A stretch of DNA of 18,823 nucleotides, taken from positions 1 to 18,823 of the forward strand of contig JAITTA010000107.1 in the NCBI GenBank assembly GCA_031287395.1, given 5' to 3'. Below the pieces are notes generated by a model that was not told the DNA's origin, did no database searches, and was given only the letters and a program-made list of their open reading frames with translations. The number at the start of each line of letters is the position of its first letter. The first letter of the stretch is position 1. This document shows positions 1 to 8,021 of the stretch, piece after piece. This DNA is from Dysgonamonadaceae bacterium. GTDB taxonomy: Bacteria; Bacteroidota; Bacteroidia; Bacteroidales; Azobacteroidaceae. Made by a program: the position numbers and the translations under genes.

Positions 1-2
1 AT

Positions 3-1937
3 ACCTATAAATGGTCGACCGGAGGCGACCAGATGTTTGCCGAGAACCTGAGCCCCGGTACTTATACGGTTACGATTACCGATGATAACCTGTGCGAAAG
101 CGACACGTCTTTCGTCATCCCCGACTTGCCGTCCATTGAAGTGAAGTTGTTGACGCTGGAACAACCCAAAGCGATGGGGTATTCCGACGGAAGTCTGAGC
201 GTGGAAGTTACAGGTGGAAACCACCCCTATAAAATCACATGGCTCGACGAACAGGGAAACGTCCTGGCCGATGATTCCCTGTATGTCGACAACGGCATTG
301 GGCAATCCGAAATAACCGGCTTGACAACAGGAATTTACCTGTTGCGAATCGAGGACAGTAATTATCCGGCATCCCAAAATTATGGATACGGTCAATGCGG
401 ATGTCTACACGAGTTTTCCGTATTTCTACCCGAACCTCCGAAACTGGAAGTCTCTATTGCAGAATCGCATTTTATCAGCTGTAACGGGCAGAGCGACGGG
501 GCTATCGCTTCCGATGCGAAGGGAGGGGTTCCTTTTGAAGACGGATTGCCTTACCGGTTTACCTGGTATCATAACGGCTCTCCCCTTTCGGATGGGAATC
601 CCGAAGCTACCGGACTGAATACCGGCTTCTACCGCCTGAAAATTACGGATGCTAACGGTATCGAGGCCTGGTCGGAGACGCAGGAACTCAAACAGCCGGA
701 ATTGTTACAGGTGTCACTAACTGCGGCCGACCTGAAATGCAGCCGCGATAAGAACGGCTGGGCGGAAGCAAAGGTTACGGGAGGAACGGCTCCTTATACT
801 TACGAATGGTCGACCGGGGACGCTGGCGCCCGCATCGAACAGGCGCCCAGAGGTGCTTATATGGTATGGGTGAGGGATAACCGGGCCTGCGAAGTGCTGG
901 GTAAAATACGGATTATCCAGCCCGACAGTATCCGCATCGGCACTCAGTTGAGCCCCCCGCACTGTAAAGGGGGCAGTAACGGGCAAATCGAAGTGTTCAT
1001 CACGGGCGGAGCGCTTCCCTACAAATACGAATGGGAAGACGGGAGTAATTTACCTGTACGCAAAGGGTTGAAAACAGGCAATTATACTTTGAAAGTCAGC
1101 GACATCAATGAATGTTCTTACGAAACGGAAACGTTCTTCCTCAGCGAACCGGACAGCGTGAAAATAGATCTGGGTCCCGGTCGCGAACTATGCGACGGGC
1201 AGGGACATGAAGTCGAAGCCGTTGTTTCCGAGCCGGTACAGGCTTTCAACTGGTATTCGCCGCAGGGAAACCTGTTGCATACCGGAAAAACTTTTACCCT
1301 GTATGATCCGGGAACGTACCGCGTCAAAGGAACTACTGCCAAAGGCTGTGAAGCCACCGGAACAATCTCGATTACCCGCGATAACCGGAAAGTCGAGGGG
1401 GAATTTATGGTAGCGTCCAAAGTCCCGATAAACGATGATATTTATTTTGTGAACATTACGACCGGAAGCAGCGATTCGATCCGGTGGATATTACCGGAGA
1501 AATCCGATGCCTTTGCCATAATAAGCGAAGATCAGAAAACTCTTCAAGTCGTATTCAGTCAGTATGGAACCTATATTTTCGGGATGCGGAGCTTTAACGG
1601 GAAATGTTATGAAACCGTCTACAAACCGGTCACAGTGATGAATCAATTTGAGATAGAAGGCTATGAGGCCGTTGAAGGCCCGAACCTGAAAGCCTTTAAG
1701 GTCTACCCAAATCCCGCAAAGGAACGATTTGTTGCGGATGTTGAACTGGCTAAAGCCTCCAAGGGAACGCTTTTGCTGATTGATTCGGGAACAGGGAAAA
1801 TAGTTGAACGCAGGATATTGCCGAATAACAGGCAATTCCGGGAAACATTCGATTTACCGGCGACAGGAAAGGGATCTTATATCCTTCACCTGGTAGTTCC
1901 GGACGGCAGGTCTTCCCTGAAAGTTATTGCAAAGTAG
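3..1937 (+). CDS. SprB-repeat / Ig-like secreted protein with T9SS sorting domain (5' partial)
   Basis: The reading frame is open to the window edge. The first codons already encode a SprB-type repeat (Y-K-W-S-T-G), so the ATG at 33 is internal and the gene starts upstream. Visible are about five SprB-like repeats (roughly nt 3-130, 150-435, 440-705, 705-930, 930-1160), with cores such as C-x-G-x-S-x-G and TGG-x-x-PY-x-Y-x-W. Two divergent Ig/PKD-like modules follow (about 1160-1660). The last 80 residues (from nt 1695) start FKVYPNPAKERF and end SSLKVIAK, a type A Por/T9SS sorting domain. From family knowledge, such proteins are exported by T9SS and anchored at or released from the surface. 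SprB itself is a gliding adhesin, but many non-gliding Bacteroidales carry relatives. An adhesin or surface-matrix role is inference. Its true length is unknown. Confidence 0.9.
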   Translation, partial: TYKWSTGGDQMFAENLSPGTYTVTITDDNLCESDTSFVIPDLPSIEVKLLTLEQPKAMGYSDGSLSVEVTGGNHPYKITWLDEQGNVLADDSLYVDNGIGQSEITGLTTGIYLLRIEDSNYPASQNYGYGQCGCLHEFSVFLPEPPKLEVSIAESHFISCNGQSDGAIASDAKGGVPFEDGLPYRFTWYHNGSPLSDGNPEATGLNTGFYRLKITDANGIEAWSETQELKQPELLQVSLTAADLKCSRDKNGWAEAKVTGGTAPYTYEWSTGDAGARIEQAPRGAYMVWVRDNRACEVLGKIRIIQPDSIRIGTQLSPPHCKGGSNGQIEVFITGGALPYKYEWEDGSNLPVRKGLKTGNYTLKVSDINECSYETETFFLSEPDSVKIDLGPGRELCDGQGHEVEAVVSEPVQAFNWYSPQGNLLHTGKTFTLYDPGTYRVKGTTAKGCEATGTISITRDNRKVEGEFMVASKVPINDDIYFVNITTGSSDSIRWILPEKSDAFAIISEDQKTLQVVFSQYGTYIFGMRSFNGKCYETVYKPVTVMNQFEIEGYEAVEGPNLKAFKVYPNPAKERFVADVELAKASKGTLLLIDSGTGKIVERRILPNNRQFRETFDLPATGKGSYILHLVVPDGRSSLKVIAK

Positions 1938-1982
1938 CCGGGAGTATTCACAAGTAAATTATTCGATACAGGGATATATACT

Positions 1983-2078
1983 CGGGGATATTTAATAATT
2001 TCACAAAAAGAATCCGTCTCTCAATTAAAATTAACTCTTCGAGAATTGAATATTTGAGTTTAATCTCAGAGATATCCG
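1983..2078. repeat. Imperfect nested inverted repeat between convergent genes
   Basis: The 202-bp gap between the convergent SprB-like and PFOR stop codons is AT-rich. It contains a nested imperfect inverted repeat: outer arms near 1983-1991 and 2072-2078 (CGGGGATAT against ATATCCG, one bulge) and inner arms TCTCT (2017-2021) against AGAGA (2068-2072), with partly pairing AT-rich interiors. It could act as a weak bidirectional terminator, but neither strand shows a compact GC stem with a U-tract. Confidence 0.3.
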
Positions 2079-2139
2079 AAGAAAAAAGTGTTAAAATGAA
2101 TTGCGAGACAGCCTCTTTTTCAATTAATTGGTTATTCAA

Positions 2140-5100
2140 TTATTCCGTTTCATTCCCAAACACCTGAGCAGCCATGCGTTTGTAACCGGCCAGTCTCCAT
2201 TTGGCATTTTCTTCGGTCACTTCGAACAACACTTTGGCTTCTTCCGGAAATTGCTTGGCCAATGAAGCAAAACGCACTTCATTTTTCAGGAAATCCTGGA
2301 ATTTAGTCCAATCCGGTTCTTTGGAATCCAGTTGGAACGGATTTTTACCTTCAGATTCCAACCTCGGGTCAAAACGCCACAAATGCCAGTAACCACATTC
2401 CACAGCGGCTTTTTGTTCTGCCTGAGCCTTACCCATGCCGTTTCTCAATCCGTGATTGATACAAGGAGAATAAGCAATAACGATAGAAGGTCCGTCGTAG
2501 GCCTCCGCTTCGCGGATCGCTTTCAGAGTCTGAGCCTGGTTGGCCCCCATAGCCACTTGAGCAACATAGACATAACCGTAAGTAGTAGCAATCATCCCCA
2601 AATCTTTTTTACGGACACGTTTGCCGGCAGCAGCAAACTTCGCGACAGCACCCACAGGAGTTGATTTTGAAGACTGGCCTCCGGTATTGGAATATACCTC
2701 AGTGTCCACCACCAGGATGTTGACATTCCGGCCCGAAGCGATTACATGATCCAAACCGCCGAAACCGATATCGTAAGCCCAACCATCGCCACCGATAATC
2801 CATTGCGAACGTTTCATAAAGTAATGTTTCAGTTCCAAAAGTTCTTTGCAGAGCGCGCAGGCAGGACAGTCGCAAGTATCTGAACCCGACAATTTTATCT
2901 CCTTTACCAATTCAAGCGTTTCGGCATGTTCCGCGCCCGCTTTCTCCAGATAAGCGATTATATCGTCTAATGTCTTGATATTCGGATCGTTGTTGCAACT
3001 TGTTTCGGCAAAATGACGAACTAATTCGTCTATAGTTGCAACGCCCCATTTGAGAATTTCAGCGTATTCATCGGCTGCTTTCCGGCCTGCTGCACCACTG
3101 TCGTTCATATTATCGAGCCAAGTTTGTGCGGCGTCTTTGATTTTTTGGTTTGTCCAGGAAATTGCCATCAACGCTTTTGTTTTTTGAACAACGCGTTCAC
3201 GCATTTTTTCGGTCGCAATCTGCATTCCCAGACCGTATTCGGCATTGTCTTCGAATAAAGAATTTGCCCAAGCCGGGCCACGGCCGAATTCATTGGTCGT
3301 ATAGGGAGTTGAAGGAGCGGAACCCGAATAAATGGAAGTACAACCCGTTGCGTTGGCAATCATCTGACGGTCGCCGAACAATTGAGAAACCAATTTAACA
3401 TAAGGAGTTTCACCACAACCGGCACAAGCTCCGGAAAACTCAAATAAAGGAGTTGCAAACTGCGAATTCTTCACATTCAACGAAGTATCCACCAGATGTT
3501 GTTTCGATTTTACTTCTTTGCTGCAGAAATCCCAATTGGCCTGATTGGCATATTGAGTCTCGATCGGCATCATTTGCAATGCTTTACCGTTTTTATTCCC
3601 CGGACAAACATCAGGACAATTACCACAACCCATACAGTCGAGGACATCAATCTGGATACGGAATTGCATTCCTTCAAACTGTTTCCCCTGAGCTTTCAGG
3701 GTAGTCATTCCTGCAGGAGTTTTAGCCTGCTCTTCAGTATCAAGAACAAACGGACGTACCGCAGCGTGCGGACAAACGTATGCACATTGGTTACACTGGA
3801 TACAGTTTTCCGGAATCCATACGGGAACATGAGAGGCCACACCGCGTTTTTCATACGCAGCAGTTCCCTGATTCCACGTACCGTCTTCGCGGCCTTTGAA
3901 TGCAGAAACAGGGAGATCATCCCCGGCCTGGGCATTCACCGGACGAACGACATCCGCAATAAAGGCGGGAACATTATTGTCGATTTCTTTTGTAACTTCT
4001 TCGATATTGGCCCATTCGGCAGGAACCTGAACTTTCACCACATCACCGCCACGATCAACAGCTGCGTAATTCATCTTGACTATATCCTCACCCTTTTTGC
4101 CATACGATTTCACAATGGCTTTTTTCATTTGTTCCACAGCCAGTCCGTATGGAATGACACCGGTAATTTTGAAGAATGCCGATTGCAGGATCGTGTTGGT
4201 ACGATTACCCAAGCCAATCTCTTCAGCAATCCCCGTAGCATTGATGATATAAAAATTTATATTATTTTTTGACAGGTATTTTTTGACATTATCAGGCAAA
4301 TTTTTCTTCACTTCCTCTTCATTCCAGATAGTATTCAGGAGGAAAGTTCCGCCTTTTTTCAGACCTTTGGTTACATCGTACAAACGCAGATAAGCCTGTA
4401 CATGGCAAGCCACAAAGTCCGGAGTATTCACCAGATAAGTCGAACGGATAGGTTTGTCCCCGAAACGCAGGTGCGAACAAGTAAAACCGCCCGATTTTTT
4501 GGAGTCGTAAGCGAAATAAGCCTGAGAATATTTATCGGTATTATCACCAATAATTTTAATCGAGTTCTTATTTGCACCTACGGTACCGTCAGCTCCCAGA
4601 CCATAGAATTTTGCTTCAAACGGACCACCTTCAAACACCAGTTCTTCTTTCTGAGGCAGGGAAGTAAATGTTACATCATCCACAATACCGATAGTGAAAC
4701 CGTTTTTAGGTTCCGGTAATGACAGGTTTTCGTAAACCGCCAGAATTTGAGCCGGAGTAGTATCCTTGGACGACAAGCCATAACGGCCTCCAACAATTAC
4801 AGGTTCGTCTTTCGAGCCATAGAAACAATCTTTCACGTCCAGATACAAGGGTTCTCCATTGGCTCCCGGTTCTTTGGTTCTGTCCAATACGGCAATTCTT
4901 TTTGCCGTTTTGGGAACTGTAGCCAGAAAATGTTTCGCAGAAAACGGACGGTACAAGTGTACGGATACCAATCCCACTTTCTCCCCTTTGGCATTCAGGT
5001 AATCAATGGTTTCTTTAACGGCTTCCGTCACGGAACCCATCGCTATAATAACACGGTCTGCGTCGGCAGCGCCATAATAATCAAACAACCCATATTTACG

Positions 5101-5871
5101 GCCAACCAAAGCGCTCAATTGTTCCACATATTTTTCAACAATGCCCACTACCCGGTTGTAATAAACATTCGATGCTTCACGGGCCTGGAAATAAATATCC
5201 GGGTTCTGAGCCGTACCACGGACAACTGGATTTTCAGGATTTAAAGCGCGGTTACGGAATTCGGACAAGGCTTTCCGGTCGATCAGCGGCGCCAGGTCTT
5301 CATTTTCCAACATCTCGATTTTCTGAATTTCGTGGGATGTACGGAAACCATCGAAGAAATGGACAAACGGTACACGCGACGTAATTGCCGAAAGGTGGGC
5401 GACAGCAGCCAAGTCCATCACTTCCTGTACGGAACCGGTGGCAAACATGGCACAACCGGTCTGACGGACAGCCATCACATCCTGATGGTCTCCAAAAATA
5501 GAAAGCGCATGAGAAGCCAGAGCGCGTGCGGACACGTGATAAACTCCCGGCAATAACTCTCCTGCAACTTTATACATATTCGGGATCATCAACAACAATC
5601 CCTGCGATGCAGTGAAAGTAGTTGACAGCGTTCCTGCCTGCAAGGCCCCATGCATGGCGCCTGCAGCACCGGCTTCGGACTGCATTTCGTCCACACGAAC
5701 CGTTTCCCCGAAAATATTTTTCCGGCCGGCAGCAGCCCATTCGTCAACATATTCGGCCATAGTCGACGACGGAGTGATCGGATAAATCGAAGCTGTTTCG
5801 CTGAACATGTAAGCAATGTGTGCAGCAGCCTGATTACCATCACAAGTGATGAATCTTTTTTGTTTTGTCAT
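2140..5871 (-). CDS. nifJ: Pyruvate:ferredoxin (flavodoxin) oxidoreductase, single-chain
   Basis: This cytoplasmic enzyme oxidatively decarboxylates pyruvate with CoA to acetyl-CoA and CO2 and reduces ferredoxin or flavodoxin, a core step of anaerobic energy metabolism. The 1243-aa protein has all PFOR domains. The N-terminal domain holds YPITPSST (T33), E66 in MQSEAGA and R116, the equivalents of active-site residues in the Desulfovibrio africanus enzyme. A 2[4Fe-4S] ferredoxin-like domain has C690/693/696/700 and C746/749/752/756. Proximal-cluster cysteines are C816, C819, C844 and C1137. The TPP motif starts at GDGWAYDI (1028) and reaches N1062. Comparing cysteine spacing with remembered D. 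africanus numbering, the TPP domain carries about 60 extra residues between C844 and GDG, including a cluster CDCPACALC at 1000-1008. There is no long C-terminal extension. The gene lies 38 bp after the AAA ATPase and may also have its own promoter, which I could not identify. Confidence 0.97.
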   Translation of the reverse strand: MTKQKRFITCDGNQAAAHIAYMFSETASIYPITPSSTMAEYVDEWAAAGRKNIFGETVRVDEMQSEAGAAGAMHGALQAGTLSTTFTASQGLLLMIPNMYKVAGELLPGVYHVSARALASHALSIFGDHQDVMAVRQTGCAMFATGSVQEVMDLAAVAHLSAITSRVPFVHFFDGFRTSHEIQKIEMLENEDLAPLIDRKALSEFRNRALNPENPVVRGTAQNPDIYFQAREASNVYYNRVVGIVEKYVEQLSALVGRKYGLFDYYGAADADRVIIAMGSVTEAVKETIDYLNAKGEKVGLVSVHLYRPFSAKHFLATVPKTAKRIAVLDRTKEPGANGEPLYLDVKDCFYGSKDEPVIVGGRYGLSSKDTTPAQILAVYENLSLPEPKNGFTIGIVDDVTFTSLPQKEELVFEGGPFEAKFYGLGADGTVGANKNSIKIIGDNTDKYSQAYFAYDSKKSGGFTCSHLRFGDKPIRSTYLVNTPDFVACHVQAYLRLYDVTKGLKKGGTFLLNTIWNEEEVKKNLPDNVKKYLSKNNINFYIINATGIAEEIGLGNRTNTILQSAFFKITGVIPYGLAVEQMKKAIVKSYGKKGEDIVKMNYAAVDRGGDVVKVQVPAEWANIEEVTKEIDNNVPAFIADVVRPVNAQAGDDLPVSAFKGREDGTWNQGTAAYEKRGVASHVPVWIPENCIQCNQCAYVCPHAAVRPFVLDTEEQAKTPAGMTTLKAQGKQFEGMQFRIQIDVLDCMGCGNCPDVCPGNKNGKALQMMPIETQYANQANWDFCSKEVKSKQHLVDTSLNVKNSQFATPLFEFSGACAGCGETPYVKLVSQLFGDRQMIANATGCTSIYSGSAPSTPYTTNEFGRGPAWANSLFEDNAEYGLGMQIATEKMRERVVQKTKALMAISWTNQKIKDAAQTWLDNMNDSGAAGRKAADEYAEILKWGVATIDELVRHFAETSCNNDPNIKTLDDIIAYLEKAGAEHAETLELVKEIKLSGSDTCDCPACALCKELLELKHYFMKRSQWIIGGDGWAYDIGFGGLDHVIASGRNVNILVVDTEVYSNTGGQSSKSTPVGAVAKFAAAGKRVRKKDLGMIATTYGYVYVAQVAMGANQAQTLKAIREAEAYDGPSIVIAYSPCINHGLRNGMGKAQAEQKAAVECGYWHLWRFDPRLESEGKNPFQLDSKEPDWTKFQDFLKNEVRFASLAKQFPEEAKVLFEVTEENAKWRLAGYKRMAAQVFGNETE

Positions 5872-5909
5872 AATTTAAAAGTTATATATTTTAAGTTTTA
5901 AGTTACACG

Positions 5910-7088
5910 TTAATATAAAAATCCGAAAAGCCATAGCGGAATCACATTTCCACGACCCTTCTCCATGCTGTCCACGGCATAATAAACATCGGATTTATAT
6001 TTTCCTCCCAAACTGCCCAATATCTTAAAATGGTATTTCCCTTCAATCAAAAACCGGACATCTTTTCTTCCCACATTCACTCGATAATCCTTATGCATCT
6101 GATTATAGAAGAAAGTATCCCTGACAGCCTGCTCATCTACCTTGACTTGCCTCATGACATGAATCAGATTCGGATTCTGCAGGTAAACCATAACCGGTTT
6201 TTTAGGAAAATCTTCATCCTCAGGATACAACATATTAATCAGCCGGGCATCCTTCAAATACTTAAGATAATTCATCACCGTCGCTCTGGAAGTCTCTATA
6301 TCGCTACTCAATTGACTTACATTAGGGCTTCCGGGAGTCGTCAATGCCAACAGATAAAGTAATTTCCTCATTTTCGGGAGATAACTCTGTTCTATCTGTT
6401 TGATCGACAATACATCTATTTCCAACATCATATTCATGGTTTTAAGCAAATTTTCCGAAAAATTCCTTTTTTCAAGGAAAAACGGATAAAAACCATGATG
6501 CAAATAATCTGCCATGTAAGCCAGAGGCTTTACCTGTTTACAAACCTCATCGGAAATATCTTCATGATGAGCTAAAACATCCTCCAGAGTATAGGATTGA
6601 AAATCTGTTCCCGCCATCAAATTCAGGAATTCACGGAATGAGAATCCTCTTAAATTGTACGAAACCGCTCTCCCCGACAAATCCGGGTTTTCTTCCTTTA
6701 ACCGCATTACCGATGAACCACTGAAAATTATTTTCAGGTTCGGGAAACGATCGTAACATTGACGCAATTCCTTCGACCAGTCCGGAGACTTGAACACTTG
6801 ATCCACCAGTAACACTCTCCCTCCTTTCATCTGAAATTCGTTCGCAAATTCGGAAAGCGGCTTACAGGTAAAACAAAAATCGTTCAGATTGATATACAGG
6901 CATTCCTTATCGTCCGGAGAAAAATTTTCTTTGGCATATTGCAACAAAAATGTCGTTTTTCCTACTCCCCGGGGCCCTTTGATGCCGATCAGCCGATCGT
7001 TCCAATTGATCTCCTCCACCAGTTTTCTACGAATGGGTGAGTCAACATGTTCTACTAAATATTGATGTGTTCTATACAATGAATCCAT
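5910..7088 (-). CDS. AAA+ ATPase with DUF4143-type C-terminal region
   Basis: This 392-aa protein belongs to the AAA_14/DUF4143 ATPases that are abundant in Bacteroidota; their cellular role is poorly defined. The Walker A is GPRGVGKTT (38-46). The Walker B position reads RVLLVDQVF (91-99), so the usual Asp-Glu pair is Asp-Gln (D96, Q97). A sensor-1-like segment IIFSGSS lies at 120-126. A winged-helix-like segment falls at about 235-290 (SQLSSDIETSRATVMNYLKYL). The C-terminal domain ends with IPLWLFGFLY, an ending I recognise from this Bacteroidota subgroup. The ATG at 7088 is placed just after a good promoter match, giving a very short leader of about 20 nt. PFOR lies 38 bp downstream on the same strand; a functional link is not evident. 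There is no signal peptide or membrane segment, so it is likely cytoplasmic. Confidence 0.9.
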   Translation of the reverse strand: MDSLYRTHQYLVEHVDSPIRRKLVEEINWNDRLIGIKGPRGVGKTTFLLQYAKENFSPDDKECLYINLNDFCFTCKPLSEFANEFQMKGGRVLLVDQVFKSPDWSKELRQCYDRFPNLKIIFSGSSVMRLKEENPDLSGRAVSYNLRGFSFREFLNLMAGTDFQSYTLEDVLAHHEDISDEVCKQVKPLAYMADYLHHGFYPFFLEKRNFSENLLKTMNMMLEIDVLSIKQIEQSYLPKMRKLLYLLALTTPGSPNVSQLSSDIETSRATVMNYLKYLKDARLINMLYPEDEDFPKKPVMVYLQNPNLIHVMRQVKVDEQAVRDTFFYNQMHKDYRVNVGRKDVRFLIEGKYHFKILGSLGGKYKSDVYYAVDSMEKGRGNVIPLWLFGFLY

Positions 7089-7111
7089 TTCAATACTCTG
7101 AATTTAGGATA

Positions 7112-7142
7112 CAAATATAAGAATTATTTCAAAAATTGCAAA
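7112..7142 (-). promoter_or_regulatory. Bacteroidota-type promoter for the AAA ATPase
   Basis: On the minus strand, TTTG (plus-strand 7139-7142) is followed after exactly 19 nt by TATATTTG (plus-strand 7112-7119). This matches the Bacteroides -33 TTTG / -7 TAnnTTTG consensus. The start codon at 7088 is about 23 nt downstream of the -7 box. The spacer coincides with one arm of the long inverted repeat at 7122-7169, suggesting control of this promoter. A match by eye only. Confidence 0.55.
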
Positions 7143-7169
7143 GTCGAGATTGCAATTTTTGAAATAATT
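7122..7169. repeat. 20-bp perfect inverted repeat with 8-bp spacer
   Basis: The left arm AATTATTTCAAAAATTGCAA (7122-7141) is the exact reverse complement of the right arm at 7150-7169, separated by AGTCGAGA. One arm fills the space between the putative -33 and -7 boxes of the ATPase promoter. It may be an operator for a dimeric regulator, a site for the ATPase gene's own product, or a cruciform/mobile-element remnant. There is no adjacent U-tract, so a terminator is unlikely. Confidence 0.8.
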
Positions 7170-7278
7170 TGTTCATTTTGAATTCAAAATAACCGGAGGT
7201 TTTGTCATCAGTTACCTTGAATAAATCCGTTGCGGATTATTTTATTCCTCGAATTTTATGTTGAACCTATAAGAATCA

Positions 7279-7314
7279 AAAAACTGCCGATGTTTTTTCT
7301 ATCGGCAGTTTTTT
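7279..7314. terminator. Bidirectional intrinsic terminator hairpin
   Basis: There is a perfect 13-bp stem, AAAAACTGCCGAT (7279-7291) with ATCGGCAGTTTTT (7301-7313), and a 9-nt loop. T-runs flank it for both directions. On the minus strand it would back up the dps terminator. On the plus strand it faces no recognisable gene. A weaker stem-loop sits at 7219-7247, just before it. Confidence 0.8.
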
Positions 7315-7351
7315 GTGACTGTACTGAAAACTCTCAAAGTAATTTCGATCG

Positions 7352-7392
7352 AAAACAAAAATTGCTGCCGGAATTTTTTCCAACAGCAATTT
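7352..7392 (-). terminator. Intrinsic terminator of dps
   Basis: Read on the minus strand, a 15-bp stem including two G-U pairs (plus coordinates 7359-7373 with 7378-7392; loop AAAA) is followed by TTTTTGTTTT. It begins 24 bp after the dps stop codon, as expected for a rho-independent terminator. Confidence 0.85.
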
Positions 7393-7416
7393 ACTATGAA
7401 TTAACGGAATATCCTT

Positions 7417-7890
7417 TTATTTAATATAAACCGATAACATCCACACTTTCTTTTCGAAACTTTTTATCTGATGAGCCAAAAAGTGAATTGTTCCGGAATC
7501 GCCGGCTTTCACTGCCAAAGCCTGAAGACTATGCAATTTCACGAGTAGAAGTTTCAAGCTTTCAAGAATCGCATTGACTCCTTTGAGCCAGTCTGTCACT
7601 CCTGCAAGCTCTTGAATATCCGATTGCTTGATGTATTCGGAAAATCTGGATTCCGGTTTCCCTCCCAACATAATGATTCTTTCGGCTATCGTATCAATGG
7701 CTTCTGCAAATTCATTGTAATATTCTTCATAAATGGGATGTAATTCAAAAAATTTATCGCCTTCTATCAGCCAATGTAAACCCCTTAGATTGGTATAAAA
7801 CACCTGATAGTTTGCCAATAAAGCTTCCAATTCTCCAATAATAGGTTTCACAACTGCTGTGTCCAATCCTACACTGTTTAATTTTGACAT
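7417..7890 (-). CDS. dps: Dps-family mini-ferritin (DNA protection during starvation)
   Basis: The 157-aa protein is of usual Dps length. From family knowledge, Dps forms a cytoplasmic dodecamer that oxidises Fe(II) with peroxide and stores it, protecting DNA under oxidative or starvation stress. All expected inter-subunit ferroxidase ligands are present at canonical spacing: H39 (LRGLHW), H51 (FFELHPIYEEYY), D66 and E70 (AIDTIAERI). The N-terminus is short and not strongly basic, so direct DNA binding through an N-terminal tail is not obvious. The gene is monocistronic: it has a strong terminator immediately downstream and is divergent from the DedA gene. Control by OxyR or another peroxide sensor is common in anaerobic Bacteroidota, but I could not pick out an operator. 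Confidence 0.95.
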   Translation of the reverse strand: MSKLNSVGLDTAVVKPIIGELEALLANYQVFYTNLRGLHWLIEGDKFFELHPIYEEYYNEFAEAIDTIAERIIMLGGKPESRFSEYIKQSDIQELAGVTDWLKGVNAILESLKLLLVKLHSLQALAVKAGDSGTIHFLAHQIKSFEKKVWMLSVYIK

Positions 7891-8021
7891 AATCTTTTTT
7901 TAGTGTTAAATTTATTATACTTTTGTACTGCATGTATTTTAAAAACAAAAATAAGAAAAAATTGTTCAACCCCGGAACAAAACAAAAATCGATTTGATTT
8001 GTTCTTACGAAAAATCTATTT
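7891..8021. promoter_or_regulatory. Divergent dps / dedA promoter region
   Basis: This 131-bp AT-rich gap must drive both divergent genes. Possible -7 boxes are TACTTTTG on plus (7918-7925, toward dedA) and TATTTTTG on minus (plus-strand 7946-7953, toward dps). Neither has a clean TTTG at the -33 position: plus has TTTT at N19 spacing, and minus has TTTG at 24 nt. Assignment is tentative. Confidence 0.3.

Noticed and set aside
33..35. ATG at 33 as start of the SprB-repeat gene
   Set aside because: The frame continues upstream to the window edge with perfect SprB-repeat sequence, so the ATG is internal.
1948..2139. 63-codon minus-strand frame just after the PFOR stop
   Set aside because: It starts only with TTG, directly after PFOR's TAA, is AT-rich with no recognisable domain, and lies in the intergenic inverted repeat.
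3496..4272. 258-codon plus-strand frame inside PFOR
   Set aside because: Antisense shadow of a gene with strong, full-length domain evidence; no family features.
7230..7424. 64-codon plus-strand frame between ATPase and dps
   Set aside because: Overlaps two terminator hairpins and the dps 3' end; composition looks random.
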